26,166 nt of DNA, from contig QCTA01000007.1 of assembly GCA_003211335.1 (NCBI GenBank), forward strand, positions 1 to 26,166, in the 5' to 3' direction. This document shows positions 8,392 through 16,158 of the stretch, piece by piece. The notes below the pieces were generated by a model, which searched no databases, was not told where the DNA came from, and saw only the letters and a program-made list of their open reading frames with translations. Origin of the DNA: Prochlorococcus sp. AG-670-O11 (lineage in GTDB: Bacteria > Cyanobacteriota > Cyanobacteriia > PCC-6307 > Cyanobiaceae). The position numbers and the translations under genes are program-made. Numbering within the stretch: the first letter of the stretch is position 1; each line of letters starts with the position of its first letter.

Positions 8392-8763
8392 TTGAAATTA
8401 GATGGGGTAATTTATATTTTATTAGGAAGTACTTTTGGTCTTTTTTTAAGAATGTTTATAAAATATCTTTCTGATAGAAGTAAGTTATTTTCTTTAAATA
8501 ATACTCTTATAGTTAATGTTTTAGCTTCATTCTTGTTGGGTATTTTCATGTCATTTAATGTAACTAATAAAAATTTATTATTATTTTTTTCTGTTGGTTT
8601 TTTAGGTTGTTTAAGTACATTTTCATCTTTCATATATCAATTATTTAATTTAATTCAAAAAAGAAAATATTTAGGTTTATTTCTTCATTATGTTGAAGTT
8701 TTAGTATTATCTCTTTTATTTTTTTGTTTGGGATATTTCATTATCTTAATCTTTAATAATTGA
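8392..8763 (+). CDS. crcB1: Fluoride channel subunit CrcB/Fluc (first of pair)
   Basis: CrcB/Fluc proteins are small four-helix membrane proteins that dimerise to form fluoride-selective export channels. This 123-residue protein has four hydrophobic helices. The family marks are present: G-x-x-x-G-x-x-x-R in helix 1 ending at R20, the helix 2 motif N42-VLASFLLG with the conserved Asn, and GFLGCLSTFSSF in helix 3 with the phenylalanines F77 and F80. The start is TTG, 3 bases after the previous stop; no ATG start is available without losing helix 1. Its stop overlaps the TTG start of the second crcB gene (TTGA). By hand count two of its sequence lines hold 24 G/C in 120 bases, well below the neighbours. 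No fluoride riboswitch is seen in front. Confidence 0.88.
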   Translation: MKLDGVIYILLGSTFGLFLRMFIKYLSDRSKLFSLNNTLIVNVLASFLLGIFMSFNVTNKNLLLFFSVGFLGCLSTFSSFIYQLFNLIQKRKYLGLFLHYVEVLVLSLLFFCLGYFIILIFNN

Positions 8764-9089
8764 ATAAAAAATATTTTATTATCTTATTATTAGTAGCTTA
8801 CTTTGCAACATTTTTAAGGTTTTATTTAAATAATAATTTCATTATTTCTATAATAGGTTCTTTTATATATGGCTTTATTTTTTCCAGAAAAATTAGTAAG
8901 AAAAAAAAAGAAATTTTGTTAACTGGTTTTTGTACTTGCTTTACATCTTTTAGTGGTTTTATTCATGTTTTATTTGAATTAATTGTTCAAGGTTACTATC
9001 TAAAACTTTTTCTTTATTTAAATGCAATTATTATTTTTAATTTAATAATAATGTATATGGGTTTTCTATTAAGTAGAAAAATAACTTAA
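8760..9089 (+). CDS. crcB2: Fluoride channel subunit CrcB/Fluc (second of pair)
   Basis: Second tandem Fluc-family protein, 109 residues, four predicted helices. Helix 1 keeps the Arg (FATFLR20), helix 2 reads S30-IIGSFIYG and helix 3 reads TGFCTCFTSFSGF with F64 and F67. Aligned to its neighbour, the conserved helix 2 Asn is Ser here, so the two subunits are not equivalent. Tandem pairs of this kind in other bacteria form heterodimers in which one subunit is partly degenerate; that this pair does so is inference. The start is TTG, sharing bases with the TGA stop of crcB1, which indicates translational coupling and near-equal production. mgtE follows after 41 bases, with its own -10-like sequence. 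Confidence 0.82.
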   Translation: MNKKYFIILLLVAYFATFLRFYLNNNFIISIIGSFIYGFIFSRKISKKKKEILLTGFCTCFTSFSGFIHVLFELIVQGYYLKLFLYLNAIIIFNLIIMYMGFLLSRKIT

Positions 9090-9095
9090 GTTTTA

Positions 9096-9101
9096 TATAA
9101 T
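9096..9101 (+). promoter_or_regulatory. Putative -10 element for mgtE
   Basis: TATAAT lies 30 bases before the mgtE ATG, so a transcript would begin near 9107 with a leader of about 24 bases. No clear -35 sequence is seen. The leader is too short for an M-box or other Mg2+ riboswitch. Confidence 0.4.
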
Positions 9102-9130
9102 GCTAGTGTTACTTCGATTCAAAGCAATAT

Positions 9131-10540
9131 ATGGATGAAAATAATAATCTTGAGGCAATTACCTCGATATCCTCTGATTTAACTATTCGGGGAAAGATTA
9201 CATCTCAACTTGAGGAATTACTAGTTGCGGGGAATTATGATGAAGCAAAATTATTATTAGAGCCTTCCCAGCCTGTTGATATAGCTGATGCTATTGGTAG
9301 TCTCCCACTGATACTGCAGGCTCTAGCATTTAGATTATTAAAAAAAAATGAAGCAATTGAGGTTTATGAATATTTAGATCCAATAGTTCAGCAAACACTT
9401 TTAGATAGACTCCGCTCCGGAGAGGTTTTGGAAATAGTTGAAAAAATGTCACCTGATGATAGGGTTCAACTTTTTGATGAATTACCTGCAAAAGTTGTAA
9501 GAAAATTTCTATCAGCACTTAGTCCTGGCGAAAGAAAAGTAACAGCTGAATTATTAGGTTATGAGCCAGAAACCGCTGGTAGATTAATGACTACTGAATT
9601 CATAGATTTGAAAGAAATGCAAACTGCTGAGGAAGCGTTGTCGATAGTAAGAAAAAGAGCTGCATTTACAGAAACAATCTATAGTTTATATGTCACGGAT
9701 AAAGAAAGACATCTAACTGGTATTTTGTCTCTAAGAGATCTTGTAACTGCAGATCCTAGTAGGCCTATTGGTGATGTTATGACAAAAGATGTTGTCAATA
9801 TTTCTACAAATACTAATCAAGAGGATGTCGCTAGAGCAATTCAAAGATATGATTTTTTAGCTCTTCCAGTTGTAGATAAAGAAAAAAGATTAGTAGGAAT
9901 TGTTACTGTTGATGATTTGATTGATGTTATTGAACAAGAAGCTACTCGAGATATTTATGCTGCAGGTGCAGTTCAGCTTGGTGATGATGATGATTATTTT
10001 CAAAGTAGTTTATTTACCATTGCTCGAAGGAGAATATTATGGCTATTAATTTTAGTTTTAGCTAACGGATTAACCACAAAAGTTATTGCAATGAATGATC
10101 AGATTTTAAAAGAAATAGTTTTGCTAGCTGCATTTATTCCATTGCTAATCGGGACAGGAGGGAATGTTGGCGCTCAAAGCTCAACAGTTGTTATTAGGGG
10201 GTTGAGTACTCAAAAATTAAAATCACTTGGTGCATTTAAAGCTGTAATTAAAGAAGCTATAACTGGAGCTCTGCTGGGAATTTTGATGATGCTAGTAGTT
10301 TTCCCCTTTGCTTGGTGGCAAGGTCAAGGACCATTAATTGCATCAGCCGTTGGAATTAGTCTGATTTCAATCACAACATTAGCCGCAACAGCTGGAGCTA
10401 TTCTCCCCTTACTTTTCGACAAGATGGGTTTAGATCCTGCTTTAATGTCCTCTCCTTTTATAACAACTGTGACAGATATAGTTGGGGTATTTATTTATCT
10501 GAGTACTGCAAATTGGCTACTTAATTATTCAATCCTGTAG
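9131..10540 (+). CDS. mgtE: Magnesium channel/transporter MgtE
   Basis: MgtE is a dimeric Mg2+ channel gated by Mg2+ bound to its cytosolic domains. The 469-residue protein has the N domain of helical repeats (about 15-135, including DPIVQQTLLDRLRSGEVLEIVEKMSPDDRVQLFDELP), two CBS modules (about 150-270, with GILSLRDLV and GIVTVDDLIDVIEQEATRD), and a C-terminal pore domain with five predicted helices from about 300. The signature PLLIGTGGNVGAQSSTVVIRGL is present. Helix 5 carries PFITTVTDIVGVFIYL, whose Asp is the pore selectivity residue in characterised MgtE. The start is ATG. Full length for the family. Placed directly after the fluoride channel pair. Confidence 0.96.
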   Translation: MDENNNLEAITSISSDLTIRGKITSQLEELLVAGNYDEAKLLLEPSQPVDIADAIGSLPLILQALAFRLLKKNEAIEVYEYLDPIVQQTLLDRLRSGEVLEIVEKMSPDDRVQLFDELPAKVVRKFLSALSPGERKVTAELLGYEPETAGRLMTTEFIDLKEMQTAEEALSIVRKRAAFTETIYSLYVTDKERHLTGILSLRDLVTADPSRPIGDVMTKDVVNISTNTNQEDVARAIQRYDFLALPVVDKEKRLVGIVTVDDLIDVIEQEATRDIYAAGAVQLGDDDDYFQSSLFTIARRRILWLLILVLANGLTTKVIAMNDQILKEIVLLAAFIPLLIGTGGNVGAQSSTVVIRGLSTQKLKSLGAFKAVIKEAITGALLGILMMLVVFPFAWWQGQGPLIASAVGISLISITTLAATAGAILPLLFDKMGLDPALMSSPFITTVTDIVGVFIYLSTANWLLNYSIL

Positions 10541-10596
10541 AAACAACTAGGTATTTATTCTCATTTTTTAAGAATTGTGGATTTTTTTGTTTAACT

Positions 10597-10623
10597 TTAC
10601 ATTTCTTAATGGTATTGTTTACA
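10597..10623 (+). promoter_or_regulatory. Spaced TTACA direct repeats upstream of the sigma gene
   Basis: TTTACATTTC (TTACA at 10597-10601) and GTTTACAAAA (TTACA at 10619-10623) are direct repeats whose starts are 22 bases apart, two helical turns. Each resembles half of the cyanobacterial HLR1 element bound by RpaB, but canonical HLR1 halves are about one turn apart. Weak, suggestive only. Confidence 0.25.
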
Positions 10624-10640
10624 AAACAACATTAACTTTT

Positions 10641-11642
10641 ATGTCTCCCGAAACATTAGTTGAAAATAAATTAGCTACTATTTCATCATTAAAATCTAGC
10701 AACGATGTAGATTTGGTAAGGTCTTACTTAAGAGATATCGGAAGAGTTCCATTACTATCTCACGAGCAAGAAATAACTTTAGGCAGACAAGTTCAAGAAT
10801 ATATGGAAGTTGAAAGGGCTGAAATCGAAATAATTGAATTGACGGATAATAAACCTTCAACTGATGAATTAGCTGAAAAGTTAAACCTTTCTACTTCACA
10901 GATCAAAAAAAGACGAAGAGCTGGTCAGCGAGCTAAAGAAAGAATGGTTGCTGCAAATTTGAGATTAGTGGTTAGTGTTGCCAAAAAATATACCAAAAGA
11001 AACATGGAATTACTTGATTTAATTCAAGAAGGGACAATTGGTTTAGTTAGAGGAGTAGAGAAATTTGACCCTGCAAGAGGATACAAGTTTTCAACATATG
11101 CATATTGGTGGATAAGACAGGGAATCACTAGGGCAATTGCGGAAAAAAGTAGAGCTATTAGATTGCCTATTCACATAACAGAAATGCTTAATAAGTTAAA
11201 AAAAGGTCAAAGAGAGTTGAGTCAAGAAATGTCTAGAACACCTACAATAAGTGAATTAGCCAAATATGTTGAGTTACCAGAAGATGATGTTAAAGATTTA
11301 ATGTGTAAAGCTGGACAGCCTGTTAGCTTAGAAACAAAAGTGGGCGATGGAGAAGATACAGTGTTATTAGACTTGTTAGCTGGAGGGGAAGATTTACCAG
11401 ATGAACAAATCGAAATGGATTGTATGAGAGGTGATCTACATTCACTTCTTCATCAGTTGCCTGACTTGCAGTGTAGAGTTTTAAGAATGAGATACGGAAT
11501 GGATGGTGATGAACCGATGTCTCTAACTGGTATTGGACGAGTTTTAGGTATCAGCAGAGATAGGGTAAGAAATTTAGAAAGAGATGGTTTAAGAGGTTTA
11601 AGAAGATTAAGCGAAAACGTAGAAGCTTATTTTATCTCTTGA
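10641..11642 (+). CDS. Group 2 (SigA-like alternative) sigma-70 factor
   Basis: RNA polymerase sigma factor of 333 residues. I start it at the ATG (MSPETLVENKL); an upstream in-frame TTG at 10575 would add 22 hydrophobic residues that do not fit a sigma factor. Region 1.2 is DLVRSYLRDIGRVPLLSHEQEI. Region 2 contains NLRLVVSVAKKYTKRNMELLDLIQEG and YKFSTYAYWWIRQGITRAIAEKSRAIRLP, which is close to primary sigma in the -10 reading helix. Region 3 follows, and region 4 ends with GIGRVLGISRDRVRNLERDGLRGLRRL. It lacks the long region 1.1 of primary SigA, so group 2 is the better call; which subtype I cannot say. Cyanobacterial group 2 factors handle light, stress and circadian responses. The 3' end overlaps the convergent hydrolase gene by 16 bases. 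Confidence 0.9.
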   Translation: MSPETLVENKLATISSLKSSNDVDLVRSYLRDIGRVPLLSHEQEITLGRQVQEYMEVERAEIEIIELTDNKPSTDELAEKLNLSTSQIKKRRRAGQRAKERMVAANLRLVVSVAKKYTKRNMELLDLIQEGTIGLVRGVEKFDPARGYKFSTYAYWWIRQGITRAIAEKSRAIRLPIHITEMLNKLKKGQRELSQEMSRTPTISELAKYVELPEDDVKDLMCKAGQPVSLETKVGDGEDTVLLDLLAGGEDLPDEQIEMDCMRGDLHSLLHQLPDLQCRVLRMRYGMDGDEPMSLTGIGRVLGISRDRVRNLERDGLRGLRRLSENVEAYFIS

Positions 11643-12541
11643 ATAAAACTATCTATTAAATTATTAGTTTCCTCAGGATTTTCATCATGCGGGCAATGCC
11701 CAGCTCCTTTAATAATATCAAGTCTTTTAATATTTTTAAATTTATCTTTCCATGATTTTGCTTCGTTAAGGGATTCCCATGGATCTTTTTCTCCCCAAAT
11801 TAACTGAATTGGAGCAAAAACTTTATCAAAAAGGTCTGTTGCAAGATAGTCATCAAATAAATTAATAAAACCACGAAATGCTTCTTTCGAGTTTTTTCTT
11901 TGAGAAGGTTTATATAAAATTTCTATTAATTCTTCATCAATATTTTTACCTGAGGGATATGCCTTTTTAAGGATTTGTTTTATTACTGCTGGATTGGCGG
12001 CCCTTTCAAAGAGAGTGTTACTGATAATTCTCTTACTTACTAATGTTTTTATTACCGGTCGTAATAAGTTCATGAATACATCGATTCTTTTAAGTCTTTT
12101 ATCGTCCATTGTTCTTTGGGCACAATCAATTAGAACAAGGCCCTTACAATTTTCTTTGAGAATTTCAGCAGCTCTTAAAGAAACAACTCCACCTATTGAG
12201 TTGCCTACTAGATAAACTGGGGATTTAATTACCTCATTACAAAAATTAGCTATCTGACTCCCCCATAAGTCAAAGGAATATTTAATATGGTTATCTTTGT
12301 AAGATTCATTATCTAATAAAGCACCAGGTTGGCTACTTTCTCCAAAGCCTAGTAGGTCAATTGAATAGCAATTATATATATCCCCTAGAAAATCTTGATT
12401 ATGTCTCCAGTGTCGTTTTGACGCTCCAAAACCATGAATTAATAAAATATTTGCATCATTATTATTCGAAGATATTTTTGATAAAGACCATGATATGTCC
12501 CAATCTTTCCATTTCCAATTTTCGGATTTTTTAAAAGGCAT
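11627..12541 (-). CDS. Alpha/beta-fold hydrolase
   Basis: A 304-residue hydrolase of unknown substrate. The fold is clear: ILLIHGFGASKRHWR supplies the oxyanion loop (HGFG, 36-39), YLVGNSIGG the nucleophile elbow with S115, LIWGEKDPW the acid D253 and GAGHCPHDENPE the base H282. A helical cap lies at about 145-235. No signal peptide is present, so it is probably cytosolic or loosely membrane-associated. The family in cyanobacteria and plastids includes enzymes that remove phytol from chlorophyll derivatives, but nothing here proves that activity; esterase or lipase activity is equally possible. It overlaps the end of the sigma gene by 16 bases (convergent) and is divergent from the sugar kinase. 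ATG start. Confidence 0.88.
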   Translation of the reverse strand: MPFKKSENWKWKDWDISWSLSKISSNNNDANILLIHGFGASKRHWRHNQDFLGDIYNCYSIDLLGFGESSQPGALLDNESYKDNHIKYSFDLWGSQIANFCNEVIKSPVYLVGNSIGGVVSLRAAEILKENCKGLVLIDCAQRTMDDKRLKRIDVFMNLLRPVIKTLVSKRIISNTLFERAANPAVIKQILKKAYPSGKNIDEELIEILYKPSQRKNSKEAFRGFINLFDDYLATDLFDKVFAPIQLIWGEKDPWESLNEAKSWKDKFKNIKRLDIIKGAGHCPHDENPEETNNLIDSFIQEIK

Positions 12542-12580
12542 TCCAAATAAGAATATTAATTAAACTTTAATTCAAAAAAA

Positions 12581-12586
12581 TATAAT
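12581..12586 (+). promoter_or_regulatory. Putative -10 element for the PfkB-family kinase
   Basis: TATAAT lies 46 bases before the ATG at 12633, in the 91-base spacer between the divergent hydrolase and kinase genes. No convincing -35 is visible. Confidence 0.35.
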
Positions 12587-12632
12587 TTGTTTTTGGTTAA
12601 TTATTCTTAAGTTTAGAAAGAATTTTTAGTAT

Positions 12633-13631
12633 ATGAAAAAAACAAAGGTTGTTTGTGTTGGAGAGGCTTTGATAGATAGAATAAAAGATAAATCTAATCA
12701 AGAATTTACAGATTATTTGGGAGGAGCCCCTGCAAATGTAGCTTGTGCATTGAGAAAATTACAAATAGATTCAGGATTTATAGGACGTATAGGAACTGAT
12801 GAATTTGGTAAAAAATTTATTCAACAATTTAAAGAATTAGAGGTCAATATAAATTTTTTACAATTGGATAATAACCTCCCTACACGTATCATAAAAGTAG
12901 ATCGAGATAATTCTGGAGATCGATATTTTTCTGGTTTTGATACGAGCTTAAATACAGTTTTTGCTGATGAAGCTCTTGATAGGAATGAAATTAATAAAGA
13001 TATTAAAAGTGTGGAGGAATTCTTTTTAAAAACAAAATATCTTGTTTGTGGAACGATTATTTTAACATCTTCAATATCTGCAGAATCTATACACTTTCTT
13101 TTGAATTTAGCTAATAAATTTGATGTGAAGATCATAATTGATTTGAACTGGAGAGAGGTATTTTGGGATTTTGCAAATTTTTCCTCACAAATTAGTAAAA
13201 CAGAAAGAGTTGATTTAATTAGGAATTTTTTGAACTACGCTCATATTCTAAAGTTGGCCAAAGAGGAAGCAATTTTATTTTTTGATAATGAAAATCCTTT
13301 GGAAATATCCAAAACAATGTTAAACCGACCAGATGTAATAATTACGGATGGAGCAAACCCTATTTCATGGTTTATTAATGGCGTGCAGGGGATCACTGAA
13401 GTAATCAATTCGTCTAAAATTATTGATACAACTGGTGCAGGAGATTCTTTTTTAGCTGGATTAATTTCACAATTCCTTTTGTTGGATTATTCTTCAAATG
13501 AATCAGAAATACAAAGTTGTGTTAGGTTCGCAAGTGCGTGTGGATTCCTAACCTGTCTTGGTGAAGGTGCGATTGATCAGCAACCAAATCAATCAAGAGT
13601 TAATGAATTTTTTGGATCCCAGATTTTATAA
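12633..13631 (+). CDS. PfkB-family carbohydrate kinase, probably fructokinase
   Basis: A ribokinase-fold sugar kinase of 332 residues that phosphorylates a sugar with ATP. The N-terminal VVCVGEALIDRI and the substrate motif YLGGAPANVACALRKL are typical of fructokinases, as is GFIGRIGTDEFGKKF. The C-terminal signature DTTGAGDSFLAGLI carries the anion hole and catalytic Asp (GAGD). In cyanobacteria fructokinase recycles fructose released from sucrose, a compatible solute; no sucrose genes are in the window, so the substrate is inferred. It starts at ATG. Its last 43 bases overlap the 3' end of tsaE on the other strand. Confidence 0.86.
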   Translation: MKKTKVVCVGEALIDRIKDKSNQEFTDYLGGAPANVACALRKLQIDSGFIGRIGTDEFGKKFIQQFKELEVNINFLQLDNNLPTRIIKVDRDNSGDRYFSGFDTSLNTVFADEALDRNEINKDIKSVEEFFLKTKYLVCGTIILTSSISAESIHFLLNLANKFDVKIIIDLNWREVFWDFANFSSQISKTERVDLIRNFLNYAHILKLAKEEAILFFDNENPLEISKTMLNRPDVIITDGANPISWFINGVQGITEVINSSKIIDTTGAGDSFLAGLISQFLLLDYSSNESEIQSCVRFASACGFLTCLGEGAIDQQPNQSRVNEFFGSQIL

Positions 13632-14026
13632 TTTCTTCCAGAATTTTTAGCGTAACTTATTTCTATTTTCCAGAAAGTATTCAAAACTGGTTTTATCAAT
13701 TCTGGCCACTCAATAACCATAATAGCGTCATTTTGTATAGCCTCTTCCTCTTCAGATATAAAGAATTCTTTTGCCATTAAACTATTTTCAAGCCTGTATA
13801 AATCTATGTGAATTAGTGGAATGGTTCCAGTATTGTAATGATGCGATAAAGCAAATGTTGGACTTGTAATATCCTCTGAAATTGAAAGGCCTTTTGCAAT
13901 TCCTTGGACGAATGAAGTCTTACCAGCTCCAATAGGACCTTGCAATAAAATAATAGATTTTGGATTTAATCCTTGAGCGAATTTCTTTCCTAATTCAATA
14001 GTTTCTTTTAAATTCCCAATAAACAC
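13589..14026 (-). CDS. tsaE: tRNA t6A biosynthesis ATPase TsaE
   Basis: TsaE is the small P-loop ATPase that works with TsaB and TsaD to make N6-threonylcarbamoyl-A37 in ANN-decoding tRNAs. The 145-residue protein shows ETIELGKKFAQGL, Walker A LLQGPIGAGKTSFVQGIAKGL, the SPTFALSHHY segment, HIDLYRL (Walker B-like) and VIEWPE near the end; length is normal. The start is GTG; no alternative start lies before the upstream in-frame stop. It converges on the kinase with a 43-base overlap and is head-to-head with ahcY across 51 bases, so the two promoters must be very close. Confidence 0.93.
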   Translation of the reverse strand: MFIGNLKETIELGKKFAQGLNPKSIILLQGPIGAGKTSFVQGIAKGLSISEDITSPTFALSHHYNTGTIPLIHIDLYRLENSLMAKEFFISEEEEAIQNDAIMVIEWPELIKPVLNTFWKIEISYAKNSGRNYKIWDPKNSLTLD

Positions 14027-14077
14027 AAAATTACTTAAAAATCATTTATAGTTTAATTGATAAGAATTTTTTTAGAA

Positions 14078-15496
14078 ATGGTTATTGCTAACTCAATTAA
14101 AACATCCATACCAAACTACGTTATTACAGACATTTCTTTATCTGATTTTGGTCGTAAGGAAATCAAAATTGCTGAAACTGAAATGCCAGGCTTAATGGCA
14201 TTAAGGGAGAAATATCACTCTGATAAGCCTCTAAAAGGTGCAAAAATAGCTGGTAGTTTACATATGACTATTCAAACTGCTGTTTTAATTGAAACTCTTG
14301 TTGATCTTGGAGCACAAGTTAAATGGGCCTCATGCAATATCTTTTCAACTCAGGATCATGCAGCAGCAGCTATTGCAGAACAAGGAATTGCTGTCTACGC
14401 AAAAAAAGGTGAGAGTTTGGATGAATATTGGCAATATACCCACTACATTTTAGATTGGGGAAAAGACTCTCCCAACATGATTCTGGATGATGGGGGAGAT
14501 GCAACAGGTTTATTGATACTAGGGAGTAAGGCAGAAAAAGATTTATCAGTATTAAATAATCCTAGTAATGAAGAGGAAATAGCTTTATTTAAATCAATCA
14601 AAGCAAAATTGCGAGAGGATAGTAGCTTCTATTCTCGTATTAAAGAAAATATTATTGGTGTCACAGAAGAAACCACAACAGGAGTTGCAAGACTATACCA
14701 ATTGCAAAAACAAAATGCATTACCATTTCCTGCTATCAACGTAAATGATTCAGTTACTAAGAGTAAATTTGATAACTTATATGGTTGTAGAGAATCTTTA
14801 GTTGATAGTATCAAGCGTGCGACTGATGTAATGATTGCGGGAAAAGTAGCATTAGTAATGGGGTTTGGTGATGTTGGAAAAGGATCTGCTCAATCATTAA
14901 GAGGACTTGGAGCAATCGTAAAAGTTGCTGAAGTCGATCCAATATGTGCTCTCCAAGCAGCTATGGAGGGATTTAGCGTTGTCACGTTAGACGATGTTGT
15001 TGAGGATATAGATATATTTGTTACTGCTACAGGTAATTATCAAGTCATAACTAACGATAATCTAGTCAAAATGAAAGATGAGGCCATAGTTTGTAATATT
15101 GGACATTTTGATAATGAAATTGATGTAGCTTCTTTGAAGGATTACCCATGGGAAAATATTAAGCCTCAAGTCGATCATATTACTTTGCCAAGTGGTAATA
15201 AAATTATTCTTTTAGCTGAGGGAAGACTTGTAAATTTAGGTTGTGCAACAGGTCATCCAAGTTTTGTTATGAGCAATTCTTTTACTAATCAAGTCTTGGC
15301 TCAAATTGAACTTTTCAATAAGTCAGAAGAATACTCTAAAGCAGTCTATGTGTTACCAAAACACTTAGATGAAATGGTAGCTAGATTACATCTAAATAAA
15401 ATTGGAGCTAAGTTAACAAAACTAACTAAGGAACAAGCTGACTATATTAACGTCTCTGTAGAAGGTCCTTACAAACCAGAATTATATAGATATTAA
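14078..15496 (+). CDS. ahcY: S-adenosylhomocysteine hydrolase
   Basis: Splits SAH, the by-product of SAM-dependent methylation, to adenosine and homocysteine, relieving product inhibition and recycling the methyl cycle. The ATG at 14078 gives 472 residues ([10 protein letters not shown]...); an in-frame TTG at 14057 would add 7 residues with no family support. Seen: [14 protein letters not shown], the substrate motif [23 protein letters not shown], the NAD-binding [37 protein letters not shown] and the C-terminal YKPELYRY. It keeps the roughly 40-residue insert (around the [10 protein letters not shown] region) found in plant and many bacterial enzymes. It is 51 bases from tsaE, too little for a SAH riboswitch, and none is visible. 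The DedA gene follows after 2 bases. Confidence 0.98.
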   Translation: MVIANSIKTSIPNYVITDISLSDFGRKEIKIAETEMPGLMALREKYHSDKPLKGAKIAGSLHMTIQTAVLIETLVDLGAQVKWASCNIFSTQDHAAAAIAEQGIAVYAKKGESLDEYWQYTHYILDWGKDSPNMILDDGGDATGLLILGSKAEKDLSVLNNPSNEEEIALFKSIKAKLREDSSFYSRIKENIIGVTEETTTGVARLYQLQKQNALPFPAINVNDSVTKSKFDNLYGCRESLVDSIKRATDVMIAGKVALVMGFGDVGKGSAQSLRGLGAIVKVAEVDPICALQAAMEGFSVVTLDDVVEDIDIFVTATGNYQVITNDNLVKMKDEAIVCNIGHFDNEIDVASLKDYPWENIKPQVDHITLPSGNKIILLAEGRLVNLGCATGHPSFVMSNSFTNQVLAQIELFNKSEEYSKAVYVLPKHLDEMVARLHLNKIGAKLTKLTKEQADYINVSVEGPYKPELYRY

Positions 15497-15498
15497 AT

Positions 15499-16158
15499 TT
15501 GAGTTTGATTTTTATTAATTTACTCACTTCTATTCCTGAATATATTAGTAAGGCTGTTGAAACAAATTCAATAATTGCTTATCTCGCCATATTTTTTGCG
15601 ATGTTTTTAGAGAATATTATTCCTCCAATTCCATCAGAAATAATAATGCCTTTAGGTGGGTTTTTTGTATACCAACAAAAATTAAATTTTTATATTTTGG
15701 TTTTTTGGGGTCTATTGGGAACAATAGCCGGTTCTATCCCTTGGTATTATTTAGGTAAATTAGTAAATGAAAAGAAACTTTCAATTTTTTTAGATAAAAG
15801 GGGTAAATATATAGGATTAACTTCTACTGATCTTATTAAAAGCAAGAGATGGTTTGACAAATATGGCGCTTCATTAGTTTTTTGGGGTAGATTAGTTCCT
15901 GGTATAAGAACGTTAATTTCAGTTCCTGCTGGAATGGAAATGATGCCACTTAGAAAATTTTTAATTTGGACGAGTTTAGGGAGTCTCATATGGGTTGCAT
16001 TATTAACTTACTCAGGATTGGTATTAGGTGAAAATTATCAAATTATTGAAACTTATATAGATCAAATCAAATATTTTTTAAAACCTATACTAATTCTGAT
16101 ATTAGTTTATTTTTTAATAAGGTTTTCTTTGAGATTTTACAAAAAAAATATATCTTAA
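15499..16158 (+). CDS. DedA/VTT-family membrane protein
   Basis: A 219-residue inner-membrane protein of the DedA (SNARE-associated/VTT) family, whose members act in lipid scrambling or undecaprenyl-phosphate recycling and envelope homeostasis. Family marks: FLENIIPPIPSEIIMPLGGF with re-entrant-loop Glu and Pro residues, GTIAGSIPWYYLGK, and FWGRLVPGIRTLISVPAGMEMMPLRKFL with the conserved G-R-x-x-P-G-x-R core. Five to six hydrophobic segments span the protein. The start is TTG at 15499, two bases after the ahcY stop; a second TTG two codons later is also possible. The last codon overlaps the convergent ssb stop (TTAA). Confidence 0.92.
   Translation: MSLIFINLLTSIPEYISKAVETNSIIAYLAIFFAMFLENIIPPIPSEIIMPLGGFFVYQQKLNFYILVFWGLLGTIAGSIPWYYLGKLVNEKKLSIFLDKRGKYIGLTSTDLIKSKRWFDKYGASLVFWGRLVPGIRTLISVPAGMEMMPLRKFLIWTSLGSLIWVALLTYSGLVLGENYQIIETYIDQIKYFLKPILILILVYFLIRFSLRFYKKNIS

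Noticed and set aside
8389..8394. Fluoride riboswitch ahead of the crcB pair
   Set aside because: Only 3 bases separate crcB1 from the gene before it, and no fluoride-aptamer-like sequence is seen upstream.
8760..9089. crcB2 as a decaying duplicate (pseudogene)
   Set aside because: The frame is intact, keeps the helix 3 signature and helix 1 Arg, and is translationally coupled to crcB1, so it looks maintained.
9090..9130. Mg2+-sensing M-box before mgtE
   Set aside because: The 41-base spacer is far too short for that element.
10575..10640. TTG-initiated N-terminal extension of the sigma factor
   Set aside because: The added 22 residues are hydrophobic and unlike sigma region 1; the ATG at 10641 is preferred.
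12821..13135. A 104-codon open frame on the minus strand inside the sugar kinase
   Set aside because: It is antisense to a well-supported PfkB-family gene and shows no domain or start signal.
14027..14077. SAH riboswitch before ahcY
   Set aside because: The spacer is 51 bases and lacks the folded core; tsaE occupies the DNA beyond it.
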